Origin: Burkholderiales bacterium
GTDB taxonomy: Bacteria; Pseudomonadota; Gammaproteobacteria; Burkholderiales; Burkholderiaceae_C
Length of the DNA: 6,038 bases
Reading direction: 5' to 3'
Assembly (NCBI GenBank): GCA_947474415.1
Contig: CANJKD010000171.1
Coordinates: forward strand, 1-6,038
The position numbers and the translations under genes are program-made. Under the pieces are notes generated by a model. The model saw only the letters and a program-made list of their open reading frames with translations, ran no database searches and was not told the DNA's origin. How positions within the stretch are numbered: position 1 is the stretch's first letter; each line of letters opens with the position of its first letter. Shown one piece after another: positions 1 through 5,541 of this stretch.

Positions 1-1064
1 TCCGTCACGCGCTGCATCAGGGCGTCGCTCAGGAAAGGCACGCGCTGTTGCCAACCGGTGCCGCACACGACGATGTCGACCGGCACCGTTTCACCGTTCG
101 ACAGCAGCGCCTTGCCAGGGCTCAGGGCCGTGATGCTGACGCCCTTCTTCACCGTCAACTGGCCGGCGGCCACCTTCTCGTAGAAGCCGTCGCTGACCAG
201 GCTGACGGTGCTGCGGGCAATCGTTTCCAGCGGCGTTTCGGGGTGCAGGCCGAGTTGCCTCAGCTTGAGCTGCTTCGTCACGACCGACTCGACGCTTCCC
301 AGCATCGAGTTGCGGATCGGCAGCCCCACGCCATGCAGGAATTTCTCGAAGCCCTTTGGTTCGATGTACTTGAACAGCGCCTCGCCCATGCGCGTGAGCA
401 GCAGGAACTTGTAGTTCAGCACGTTCATGAACTTCTTCGGAATCTTCCAGATCAGCGTGCGCGCCAGCACCGTCGTGCTCTTCGCGACACCCACCGTGGC
501 GTTCGCCACGTCGCACGACGACTTGCCGTAGCCCACCACCAGCATGTGCTTGCCGCGCGCGTCTTGCACCTCGTTGAACTGGCTGGTGTGGCAGATGCGG
601 CCACCGGCGGCGGTGAATTCCTCGCGGCCCGCGTAGGCCGGGATCGCAGGTTCGCTGAAGATGCCGTTGCAGACGATGAGGTAGTCGAAGCGCTGCACGT
701 CGCCCTGCCTGGTGGTCACGGTCCACACGCCGGCGGCTTCGTCGAGCACCGCGCTCGCCACCTCGGTGTCGAGCTTCAGGTGCGGCGCGAGGCCGAAGCG
801 GTCGACATAGCTTTGCATGTAGACCTGCACCTGTTCGCCCGACGGCCACTCGGGGTAGCTGGCCGGCATCGGGTGGTCGGACAACGCATAGGTGCTGCGC
901 ACGTTCTGCGTCGTGAGGCCGGGGTAGCGGCGCGAGGCCGCCCAAACGCCGCCGACGTCCGGCTCTTTCTCGAACACCTGCACGTCGTAGCCGAGCGCCT
1001 TCAGCACCTTGGCGCTGCTCAGCCCGGCAAAGCCGGCCCCGATGATTCCTATGGTCTTGATCAT
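1..1064 (-). CDS. Flavin-containing monooxygenase (FMO/Baeyer-Villiger type), 3' end outside the window
   Basis: Seen: 354 codons read without a stop to the left edge, so the C-terminus is missing. Residues 6-14 (GIIGAGFAG) form the FAD-binding GxGxxG loop, with Glu32 at the end of the second strand and a GGVW motif at 38-41. A second Rossmann loop, GYGKSS at 178-183, is the NADPH site. Between them, GxxxHxxxF around His159 matches most of the FMO fingerprint, but the leading Phe is Ala and there is no Trp-Pro/Asp as in classical type I BVMOs. CGTGW at 334-338 corresponds to the family's C-terminal ATG motif. Known: such enzymes use NADPH and O2 to oxygenate ketones or soft nucleophiles. Start: the ATG at 1064 has GAGGA 6 nt upstream; an ATG two codons earlier (1070) has that GAGGA directly against it, so 1064 is preferred. 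It lies 51 nt after the SDR stop on the same strand, so the two probably form an operon. The substrate cannot be told. Confidence 0.9.
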   Translation of the reverse strand, partial: MIKTIGIIGAGFAGLSSAKVLKALGYDVQVFEKEPDVGGVWAASRRYPGLTTQNVRSTYALSDHPMPASYPEWPSGEQVQVYMQSYVDRFGLAPHLKLDTEVASAVLDEAAGVWTVTTRQGDVQRFDYLIVCNGIFSEPAIPAYAGREEFTAAGGRICHTSQFNEVQDARGKHMLVVGYGKSSCDVANATVGVAKSTTVLARTLIWKIPKKFMNVLNYKFLLLTRMGEALFKYIEPKGFEKFLHGVGLPIRNSMLGSVESVVTKQLKLRQLGLHPETPLETIARSTVSLVSDGFYEKVAAGQLTVKKGVSITALSPGKALLSNGETVPVDIVVCGTGWQQRVPFLSDALMQRVT

Positions 1065-1115
1065 TTTCATTCCTCGTTTAGTCGGTTCAGTTCCGGTTCA
1101 TGGGGTTCATCTGGA

Positions 1116-1904
1116 TCAGGCCATCAGCTTCGGAATGGCGGGCTCGTGCGATTCCGGCCCCATCGCCGAATAGCCTCCATCGACGGCGTAGTCGGCACCG
1201 GTCACGAAGCTGGCGTGGTCCGAGCACAGGAACAGCACCACCTGCGCCACCTCGGACGGGTCGCCCACGCGCCGCAGCATGTGGAAGGGCGCGGCCACGC
1301 GGTCGGTCTTGGCGCGGTCGCCGCCGCTGAGCTGGTTCATCACTGCCGACCAGGTCCAGCCCGGCGACACGCTGTTGACGCGGATGCCCTCGGGCGCCAG
1401 GTCCATCGCCATGTTGCGGGTGAGCTGCAGCATCGCCGCCTTGCTGACCGGGTACAGCCAGCGCCCGGTCTGCGCCACGCCCGACGAGATGCTGGTGAAG
1501 TTCACCACCGCCGCGCCGGCGTGCTTCAGGTGCGGCAGCGCCGCCTTCAGCATCATCACCGCGCTGGCGACGTTGACGTTGAACGACGTGAGCCAGTCGG
1601 CGCGTGACGAGTTGATGCCGTCGTCGACATATGAGCACGCCAGGTTGACGAGGAAGTCGATGCCACCGTGCGTGGCCAGCGCCGCATCGATGCAGGCCTG
1701 CACCTGCGCGTCGTCGCTGATGTCGGTGCGCAGGAACACCACGCCCTGCGAAAACTCAGCGGCCAGCGCCGCGCCGCGCTCGACGTCGATGTCGGCCACG
1801 ACCACCCTCACGCCCGCTTCGTGGAATGCGCGCACCAGGCCGGCGCCGATGAGTGTGGCGCCACCGGTGACGATGGCACTCTTGCCTGCAAGACCTTTGA
1901 ACAT
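1116..1904 (-). CDS. Short-chain dehydrogenase/reductase (classical SDR), intact
   Basis: A 262-residue protein of normal length for a classical SDR. The cofactor loop TGGATLIGAG is at residues 13-22; the central Gly of TGxxxGxG is Leu18. Asp38 ends the second strand, which favours NAD(H) over NADP(H). The usual NNAG is NLAC (87-90). The catalytic set is present: Asn in the NVNV stretch (about 111), Ser138 in FTSISS, Tyr151 and Lys155 in YPVSK. PGW at 181-183 and the C-terminal VDGGYS (241-246) are typical. The ATG at 1904 has GAAGG 6 nt upstream. The monooxygenase gene follows 51 nt downstream on the same strand, and an AraC regulator diverges upstream. Inference: it oxidises an alcohol (or dihydrodiol) whose product feeds the flavoprotein. 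The substrate is unknown. A decayed relative with similar DITDDAQ and DGGYSMLGP segments lies at 4999-5421. Confidence 0.94.
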   Translation of the reverse strand: MFKGLAGKSAIVTGGATLIGAGLVRAFHEAGVRVVVADIDVERGAALAAEFSQGVVFLRTDISDDAQVQACIDAALATHGGIDFLVNLACSYVDDGINSSRADWLTSFNVNVASAVMMLKAALPHLKHAGAAVVNFTSISSGVAQTGRWLYPVSKAAMLQLTRNMAMDLAPEGIRVNSVSPGWTWSAVMNQLSGGDRAKTDRVAAPFHMLRRVGDPSEVAQVVLFLCSDHASFVTGADYAVDGGYSAMGPESHEPAIPKLMA

Positions 1905-2066
1905 CGGAAACCTTCAAAGAATGAAAGGCCCAGCGTAGCGGCCGTTGCGGCCCGCGCGCAGCCGAAAAACGCAGCCGCCATCCGTCTTGCGCCGAAGTCT
2001 TGCAAGCGCTTGACCGCGCGCAAGTCTCGATGGCGCCGGGGTTCGGTTCTTGCTACTGTTCCCGCC
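1905..2066. promoter_or_regulatory. Divergent control region between the SDR-monooxygenase unit and the AraC gene
   Basis: A 162-bp non-coding gap between divergent genes, the natural place for operators of the AraC regulator. Seen: a perfect 10-bp palindrome CAAGCGCTTG at 2003-2012, overlapping a second palindrome CTTGCAAG at 1999-2006. Two related 12-mers in direct orientation, GCCGAAGTCTTG (1991-2002) and GCGCAAGTCTCG (2018-2029), match at 9 of 12 positions with starts 27 bp apart. AraC-family activators bind paired direct repeats, so these are candidates only. An extended -10-like TGCTACTGT at 2051-2059 ends 7 nt before the AraC ATG. No convincing -35/-10 pair was found for the minus-strand SDR gene. 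Confidence 0.4.
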
Positions 2067-3092
2067 ATGGCCTACCTCGCCCCCGTGCTGCCGCTGCCAC
2101 TTCCGCTACAACGCTATGAGCTGTTCCACAGCCGCGATGTCGATGAAGCGCGCGAGAGCGTGGCGCGCATCTTCTGCCCGCACCTGCTGCAACCGGTTGA
2201 ACCGCGCCGGGCACTCGATGCCTGCCACCACAGCGCCGGCCTGCACCGCGACGTGAGCCTGAACTATGTGCAGTACGGCCCGTGCGTCGACATCCAGCCC
2301 GGTTACCTGAAAGACTTCTTCCTGTTGCAGATTCCGCTTCGCGGCGGCGCCGAAGTGCGCTGCGGCGGCCAGCAGGTGCGCGCCGACCCGAACCTGGCTT
2401 CGCTGCCTTCGCCCACCGAGCCGCTTACGATGCGTTGGGCCGACGACAGCCCGCACCTGATCGTCAAGTTCTCGCGCACCGCCTTGCAGGCGCAGCTGGA
2501 GCGGCTCGCGCAGAAGCGCCTGAGCGCGCCGCTCGTGTTCGACCTGGGAGTGCCCCTGGGCGACCCGGCGCTGGCGCCGCTGCTGCAATTCATCAACTGC
2601 CTGCAAGCCACGCTCGACGCCGGTGAAGGCCTCGGCGGCCCTTTGCTCGCCGAGCAGGCCGAGAGCTATCTGATGGCCAGCCTGCTGCTTTGCGCACCGC
2701 ACAACCACTCGGCGGCGCTGCGCGGTGGCGCACCACGCACCTGGCTGCCACGCGCGGTGCGGCGAGCCGAGGAATACATGGCGAGCCGGCTCGACGCGGC
2801 AGTTTCACTGGCCGACGTCTGTGAGCACGCAGGTGTCAGTGCCCGTGCCTTGCAAAGCGCTTTTCGCCAGCACCGCGGCCACGGGCCGATGGAATTCCTG
2901 CGCAATGCGCGTCTCGACGGCGTGCGTTCGGCGCTGCTCGAAGCAGCACCGGTGGCAACGTCAACGGGTGCCGTTCGCGTGGCCGACATCGCGGCCCGTT
3001 ACGGCTTCGGGCATGCCGGCCGCTTTGCTGCGGACTACCGGCAGCGCTTCGGTGAAGCACCGTCGCAAACACTCATCCGCAGCGCTCACTGA
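2067..3092 (+). CDS. AraC-family transcriptional regulator, intact
   Basis: A 341-residue protein of normal family length. Residues about 15-230 fit the AraC-binding-like sensor domain found in regulators of aromatic catabolic genes: FFLLQIPLRGGAEVRCGG at 84-101 and SPTEPLTMRW at 115-124 are characteristic. The C-terminal domain (about 235-335) has two helix-turn-helix units: the first begins at VSLADVCEHAGVS (246-258), the second at VADIAARYGFGHAGRF (305-320), closed by FGEAPS. No deletion or frameshift was seen. The ATG at 2067 is the first sensible start; the reading frame is open further upstream but there overlaps the SDR gene antisense. There is no Shine-Dalgarno-like purine run before the ATG. 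It is divergent from the SDR-monooxygenase pair, so control of that pair and of itself is the natural inference. The effector is unknown. A damaged homologue lies at 4144-4922. Confidence 0.95.
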   Translation: MAYLAPVLPLPLPLQRYELFHSRDVDEARESVARIFCPHLLQPVEPRRALDACHHSAGLHRDVSLNYVQYGPCVDIQPGYLKDFFLLQIPLRGGAEVRCGGQQVRADPNLASLPSPTEPLTMRWADDSPHLIVKFSRTALQAQLERLAQKRLSAPLVFDLGVPLGDPALAPLLQFINCLQATLDAGEGLGGPLLAEQAESYLMASLLLCAPHNHSAALRGGAPRTWLPRAVRRAEEYMASRLDAAVSLADVCEHAGVSARALQSAFRQHRGHGPMEFLRNARLDGVRSALLEAAPVATSTGAVRVADIAARYGFGHAGRFAADYRQRFGEAPSQTLIRSAH

Positions 3093-3102
3093 GCTTGCCT
3101 GC

Positions 3103-3132
3103 GCATCCGGCGTCTTCGACGGCGCCGGATGC
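3103..3132. terminator. GC-rich hairpin after the AraC gene, possible bidirectional terminator
   Basis: A perfect 10-bp inverted repeat, GCATCCGGCG at 3103-3112 and CGCCGGATGC at 3123-3132, with a 10-nt loop. It begins 11 nt after the AraC stop and ends 8 nt before the stop of the minus-strand gene fragment at 3141, so it sits between two convergent 3' ends. There is no T-run on either strand, so it is not a canonical intrinsic terminator; it may still stop or stabilise transcripts from both sides. Confidence 0.55.
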
Positions 3133-3140
3133 CCGCCGCA

Positions 3141-3293
3141 TCAGCCCCCCGAAGGCATCTTGCAAGCCGACCCGTACGCATCGGCGCGCTGCGACAGCAC
3201 CTTGCCCAGGGTCTTGTTCATCAGCTTGCCGTTTTCGAGCACGACCTGCTGCTGGTAGTAGTCCTGGACGCAGCTGCCACCCACGCGCACCGC
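3141..3293 (-). pseudogene. C-terminal fragment of an unidentified protein
   Basis: About 50 codons on the minus strand end in TGA at 3141-3143. The peptide runs RAVRVGGSCVQDYYQQQVV, then LENGKLMNKTLGKVLSQRAD, then AYGSACKMPSGG. Its mixed composition, with ordinary Lys, Asn, Tyr and Gln residues, looks like genuine protein, unlike the Arg/Ala-rich shadow frames nearby. There is no start codon with a ribosome site. The frame stays open only to a stop at 3351-3353, and beyond about 3296 it loses protein character exactly where the plus-strand dioxygenase fragment begins. Its stop faces the AraC stop across the hairpin at 3103-3132, an ordinary convergent layout, so its 3' end looks original and its 5' part has been lost. 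The family was not recognised. Two Cys residues could suggest an exported protein, but that is speculative. Confidence 0.5.
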
Positions 3294-3525
3294 GCGCCTG
3301 ATCGGCAACGTGATGATCGACGGCGAGACTGCTGCCGGTGACCTGGTCGTTCACAGCAGTTTCCAGCTCGGCGAGTGGCGCAACAACGAGGTGCAGCAAC
3401 ACCTGGCCGGCGCCTGCACCCACAAGCTGCGGCGCGATGCCGGTGGCGCGTGGCAGCTGCACATGAAGCGCATCGACCTCGTCAACTGCGATGCGCGGCT
3501 GCCGAACATCGAGGTGTTCGTGTGA
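3277..3525 (+). pseudogene. Ring-hydroxylating dioxygenase beta subunit, C-terminal half only
   Basis: Seen: the plus-strand frame opens after a TAG at 3259-3261 and ends with TGA at 3523-3525. From about 3277 it reads PPTRTARLIGNV, later LVVHSSFQLGEW, THKLRRD and MKRIDLVNCD. Known: this matches the second half of the NTF2-like beta subunit of aromatic-ring-hydroxylating dioxygenases, which packs against the Rieske alpha subunit. Full beta subunits have about 160-180 residues; only about 80 remain. The N-terminal half and the alpha gene are absent, and the upstream sequence switches to an unrelated minus-strand gene fragment. It is therefore a truncated remnant unlikely to make a working subunit. 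A GTG at 3310 could in principle start a 71-residue peptide, but no evidence supports it. Its stop overlaps the start of the next gene. The family call rests on remembered sequence character, not a search. Confidence 0.72.
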
Positions 3526-4142
3526 CGGCGGTAGCACCACCCCTGGCCACGCCGCCGCGCACCGTCGTCATCGCGCTGCACTACCAGAACGACGTGCTGC
3601 ATGCCGACGGCAAAATCCGCGTCGGGCTTGGCGCGGACAGCCCCGATCACGCTCGCGTCATCGCAGCGGCCGGTGTGCTTCTGGCCGGCGCGCGCCAACG
3701 CGGCTGGCCCATCGTGCACGTGCGCGTCGCGTTCCGGCCCGACGGCGCCGACATCCTGCAGAACTGCGCGATCTTCCGCGCGGTGGCGGCCTCGGGCGCG
3801 GTCCAGGAAGGCAGCTGGGGCGCGGCGTTCTTCGAGTCGCTGGCGCCGGATTCAACCAGCCCGCGCGAACTCGTCGTCAAGCACAGCCGCATCAACGCGT
3901 TCTACGGCTCGCCGCTCGACGAAGCCTTGCGCGCATGCCGCGCCGAACGACTGGTGATCGCCGGCGTGGCGACGCATTCGGTGGTCGAAAGCACGGTGCG
4001 CCACGCGGCTGATGTGGGCTTCGACGTCTGGGTGGGCGCCGACGCCTGCGCCGCCGCCGACCCGGCCGTGCACGCGGCGTCGCTGGCGAGCCTGCAGCTG
4101 ATTGCGACGGTGGCGACGGTCGAAGCCTGCCTGGCTGCTTGA
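3522..4142 (+). CDS. Isochorismatase-family (cysteine hydrolase fold) protein lacking the catalytic Cys
   Basis: A 206-residue protein, full length for the family. The GTG at 3522 overlaps the preceding TGA as GTGA, with GAGGTG 5 nt upstream, so translation is probably coupled to the dioxygenase beta remnant. Fold markers: VVIALHYQNDVL at 15-26 aligns with the usual VIDMQNDF, with His20 where the catalytic Asp normally stands. Lys120 in VVKHSRINAFYGSPLD is the conserved catalytic Lys. GVATHSVVEST (148-158) aligns with GVxTxxCVExT, so the nucleophilic Cys is Val154. Known: the family hydrolyses amides or, in Cys-less members such as EntB and PhzD, the vinyl ether of isochorismate. Inference: it cannot be a normal cysteine amidase; it may be a lyase/hydrolase of another type or have lost activity. 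The next gene converges on it with one base between stops. Function beyond the fold is unknown. Confidence 0.92.
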   Translation: MTAVAPPLATPPRTVVIALHYQNDVLHADGKIRVGLGADSPDHARVIAAAGVLLAGARQRGWPIVHVRVAFRPDGADILQNCAIFRAVAASGAVQEGSWGAAFFESLAPDSTSPRELVVKHSRINAFYGSPLDEALRACRAERLVIAGVATHSVVESTVRHAADVGFDVWVGADACAAADPAVHAASLASLQLIATVATVEACLAA

Positions 4143-4143
4143 G

Positions 4144-4922
4144 CTACCGCGCCGTGGCGCTCGGTAGCTCGCCGAAGCGCGCCCGGTAGTACGCCGAGAA
4201 GCGCCCCAGATGCTCGAAGCCATGCGCCTGCGCAACTTCGCTGACGCTTTGCCCGCCGCGCAGCAACTGGCGGCGCACGGCATCGAGCCGGGCCTGGCGC
4301 AACACCGTCATCGGTGGCGCGTGCAGGCGCTCGCGACACAGTGAATGCAGGCTGCGCACGCCGATGCCGGCGGCGCGCGACAGGTCGAGCAGCGAAACCG
4401 GCGCGCACAGGCGCTGGGCGATGTAGGCCTGCAGCCGGTCGAGTGGGTCGGCCCGCTGCTGCGTTGACCCCGTCGTCGCGGCCGACGACCCGCCCTGCCC
4501 GGCCATGAAGGCCGACAGACCGCTCGGCTGGTGCGCCAGCAGGAACGGTATCGCGCTCTCTTCGAGCTGGCGCCGCCAGCGCGCATGGAAGTTCGACGCA
4601 CCCTGCAGCGGCACGCTGCGCAGCAGGCCGTCGACCAGGTTCGACCAGGCGCGGCCGGTGTCGGATTCGAGGTCGAGGCGGGGCGCGCATTCGAAGCGTT
4701 CGGTCGCCAACGCGTGCTCCGGCAGGTTCAGCGTTCAGGTTGCACCTCGACTGCGGCACCGTAGTGCAGCACGGCCATCGAGATGTGTTCGAGCCGCACG
4801 CGCGAAAACCGCGTGTCCACCGCGCCCGGCCCCCAGGTCAACCGGTGGTCGACCAGCTCGGCCGCCAGCCCGCGCTGCGAGTCGGTGCGGCAGGTTGACG
4901 ACAGCACGCGATGCGCGCGCAC
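4144..4922 (-). pseudogene. AraC-family regulator with internal deletion and frameshift
   Basis: Two frames on the minus strand together make a regulator with a hole. The 5' part (GTG at 4922 to TGA at 4728) reads like the sensor-domain start, including RLTWGPGAVDTRF and ISMAVLHYGAAVEVQP. The 3' part opens just after a TGA at 4735-4737 in another frame: LNLPEHALATERFECAPRLD, then the two helix-turn-helix units VSLLDLSRAAGIGVRSLHSL and SVSEVAQAHGFEHLGRFSAY, ending FGELPSATAR. Compared with the intact AraC protein at 2067-3092, the stretch between IQPG and the segment before LAQKRL is missing, about 65-70 residues including the FFLLQIPL and SPTEPLTMRW motifs. The joined length plus the missing part gives about 320 residues, the family norm. 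The 188-residue 3' part could be translated from a TTG at 4710, but no ribosome site supports this. Probably non-functional; a sequencing or assembly error is the alternative. Confidence 0.85.
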
Positions 4923-4959
4923 GCGGTTCGCGTCGAGTCAGGTCACGGCTTGCTTCGAA

Positions 4960-4992
4960 GCGACATCAGAACGACCTCAGAACGACATCAGA
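4960..4992. repeat. Three tandem 11-bp repeats
   Basis: Three adjacent copies: GCGACATCAGA (4960-4970), ACGACCTCAGA (4971-4981) and ACGACATCAGA (4982-4992), differing at one or two bases. The block lies 6 nt after the stop of the SDR remnant and upstream of the damaged AraC gene. An 11-bp period is close to one helical turn, so the copies present the same face; a protein-binding array or simple replication slippage could both explain it. Confidence 0.75.
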
Positions 4993-4998
4993 GCGGGC

Positions 4999-5421
4999 TC
5001 AGCTTGAACCAGCCGGCGCTGGCGCCAGCCGCTCGAACCAGACCCGCGGCGACACGCCCTGGTCGGGCCCGAGCATTGAATAGCCGCCGTCCACCGGGAT
5101 GTCGCAACCGGTGATCCAGGAGGCCGCGTCGGAGCAGACGAAGGCCACCGCCGCCGCCACTTCGGCGCCATCGCCGACCCGGCCCAGCGTGAGCTGCCCG
5201 GCGCGCTCGATCTGCGCGTCGTCGGTGATGTCGGCCTCGATCGCAAGGCCGTCAGAACCCAGGCTAGACAAGCTGGCCAGCACCGCATCGGCCTCGGCGG
5301 CACGCCGGCCGAGCACCACCACGCGCGCGCCCTGCGCCGCCAGGCCACGGGCGATGTCGGCACCCAGGCCTTGCGTGCTGCCGGTCACGATGGCCACTTT
5401 CGGGCTCAGGTCTGTCGTCAT
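4999..5421 (-). pseudogene. SDR dehydrogenase remnant, catalytic core deleted in frame
   Basis: The 140-residue frame has both ends of a classical SDR but no middle. The N-terminus has PKVAIVTGSTQGLG (7-20) with the intact TGxxxGxG loop, and GRR at 38-40, which suggests NADP(H). ADITDDAQIERA (63-74) is followed at once by GQLTLGRVGDGAEV (75-88), then SWITGCDIPVDGGYS (101-115). Against the intact SDR at 1116-1904, about 135 residues are absent, covering the NAG motif, the catalytic Ser, the YxxxK pair and the PG motif. The junction lies near 5195-5203. The reading frame is preserved, so a short protein could be made, but it cannot be a dehydrogenase. Start: the ATG at 5421 has AAGG 8 nt upstream and gives a normal SDR N-terminus; an in-frame ATG at 5490 would add 23 atypical residues. 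The original enzyme may have been a dihydrodiol dehydrogenase partner of the dioxygenase (inference). Confidence 0.85.
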
Positions 5422-5496
5422 GCGGGCCACCTTGCAGGAATCAGGTCCGTCGGCAAGACCCTCCTGCGCCACCGGAATTGCTTTAGTCATGCATCA

Positions 5497-5525
5497 TTTA
5501 TCTGTGAAGCGATCCGGCTTGTCAA
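5497..5525 (-). promoter_or_regulatory. Sigma70-type promoter for the SDR remnant
   Basis: Read on the minus strand: consensus -35 TTGACA (5525-5520), a 17-nt spacer, and -10 GATAAA (5502-5497, 4 of 6 matches). The predicted transcript start is near 5490, about 70 nt before the preferred ATG at 5421 and right at the alternative ATG at 5490. Confidence 0.6.
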
Positions 5526-5541
5526 CGCGCATGAACCATGA

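Noticed and set aside
48..1607. A 519-codon open frame on the plus strand
   Set aside because: It lies antisense to two well-supported genes, is rich in His, Arg, Ala and Val without domain character, and reflects GC-rich third positions of the genes opposite.
1930..1990. A sigma54-type promoter for the SDR gene (TGGC followed by a T-rich stretch on the minus strand)
   Set aside because: The -12 element does not match TTGC and the spacing is wrong.
2010..2015. TTGACC as a -35 box for the AraC gene
   Set aside because: No -10-like sequence occurs 15-19 nt downstream; the bases there are GC-rich (around 2033-2038).
3073..3540. A 155-codon open frame on the minus strand across the junction
   Set aside because: It is antisense to the dioxygenase beta remnant and in a different frame from the protein-like minus-strand fragment; its composition is that of a shadow frame.
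3902..4759. A 285-codon open frame on the minus strand
   Set aside because: It overlaps the hydrolase gene and the AraC remnant in a third frame, and is Arg/Ala/Pro rich with no recognisable motif; the AraC helix-turn-helix frame is clearly the real one.
4938..4940. A nonsense mutation in the 5' part of the second AraC gene
   Set aside because: The protein-like sequence begins after this TGA, and a GTG start at 4922 gives a plausible N-terminus, so the stop is probably just upstream of the gene.
4505..5083. A 192-codon open frame on the plus strand
   Set aside because: It is antisense to the AraC and SDR remnants, low in complexity and without any recognisable domain.
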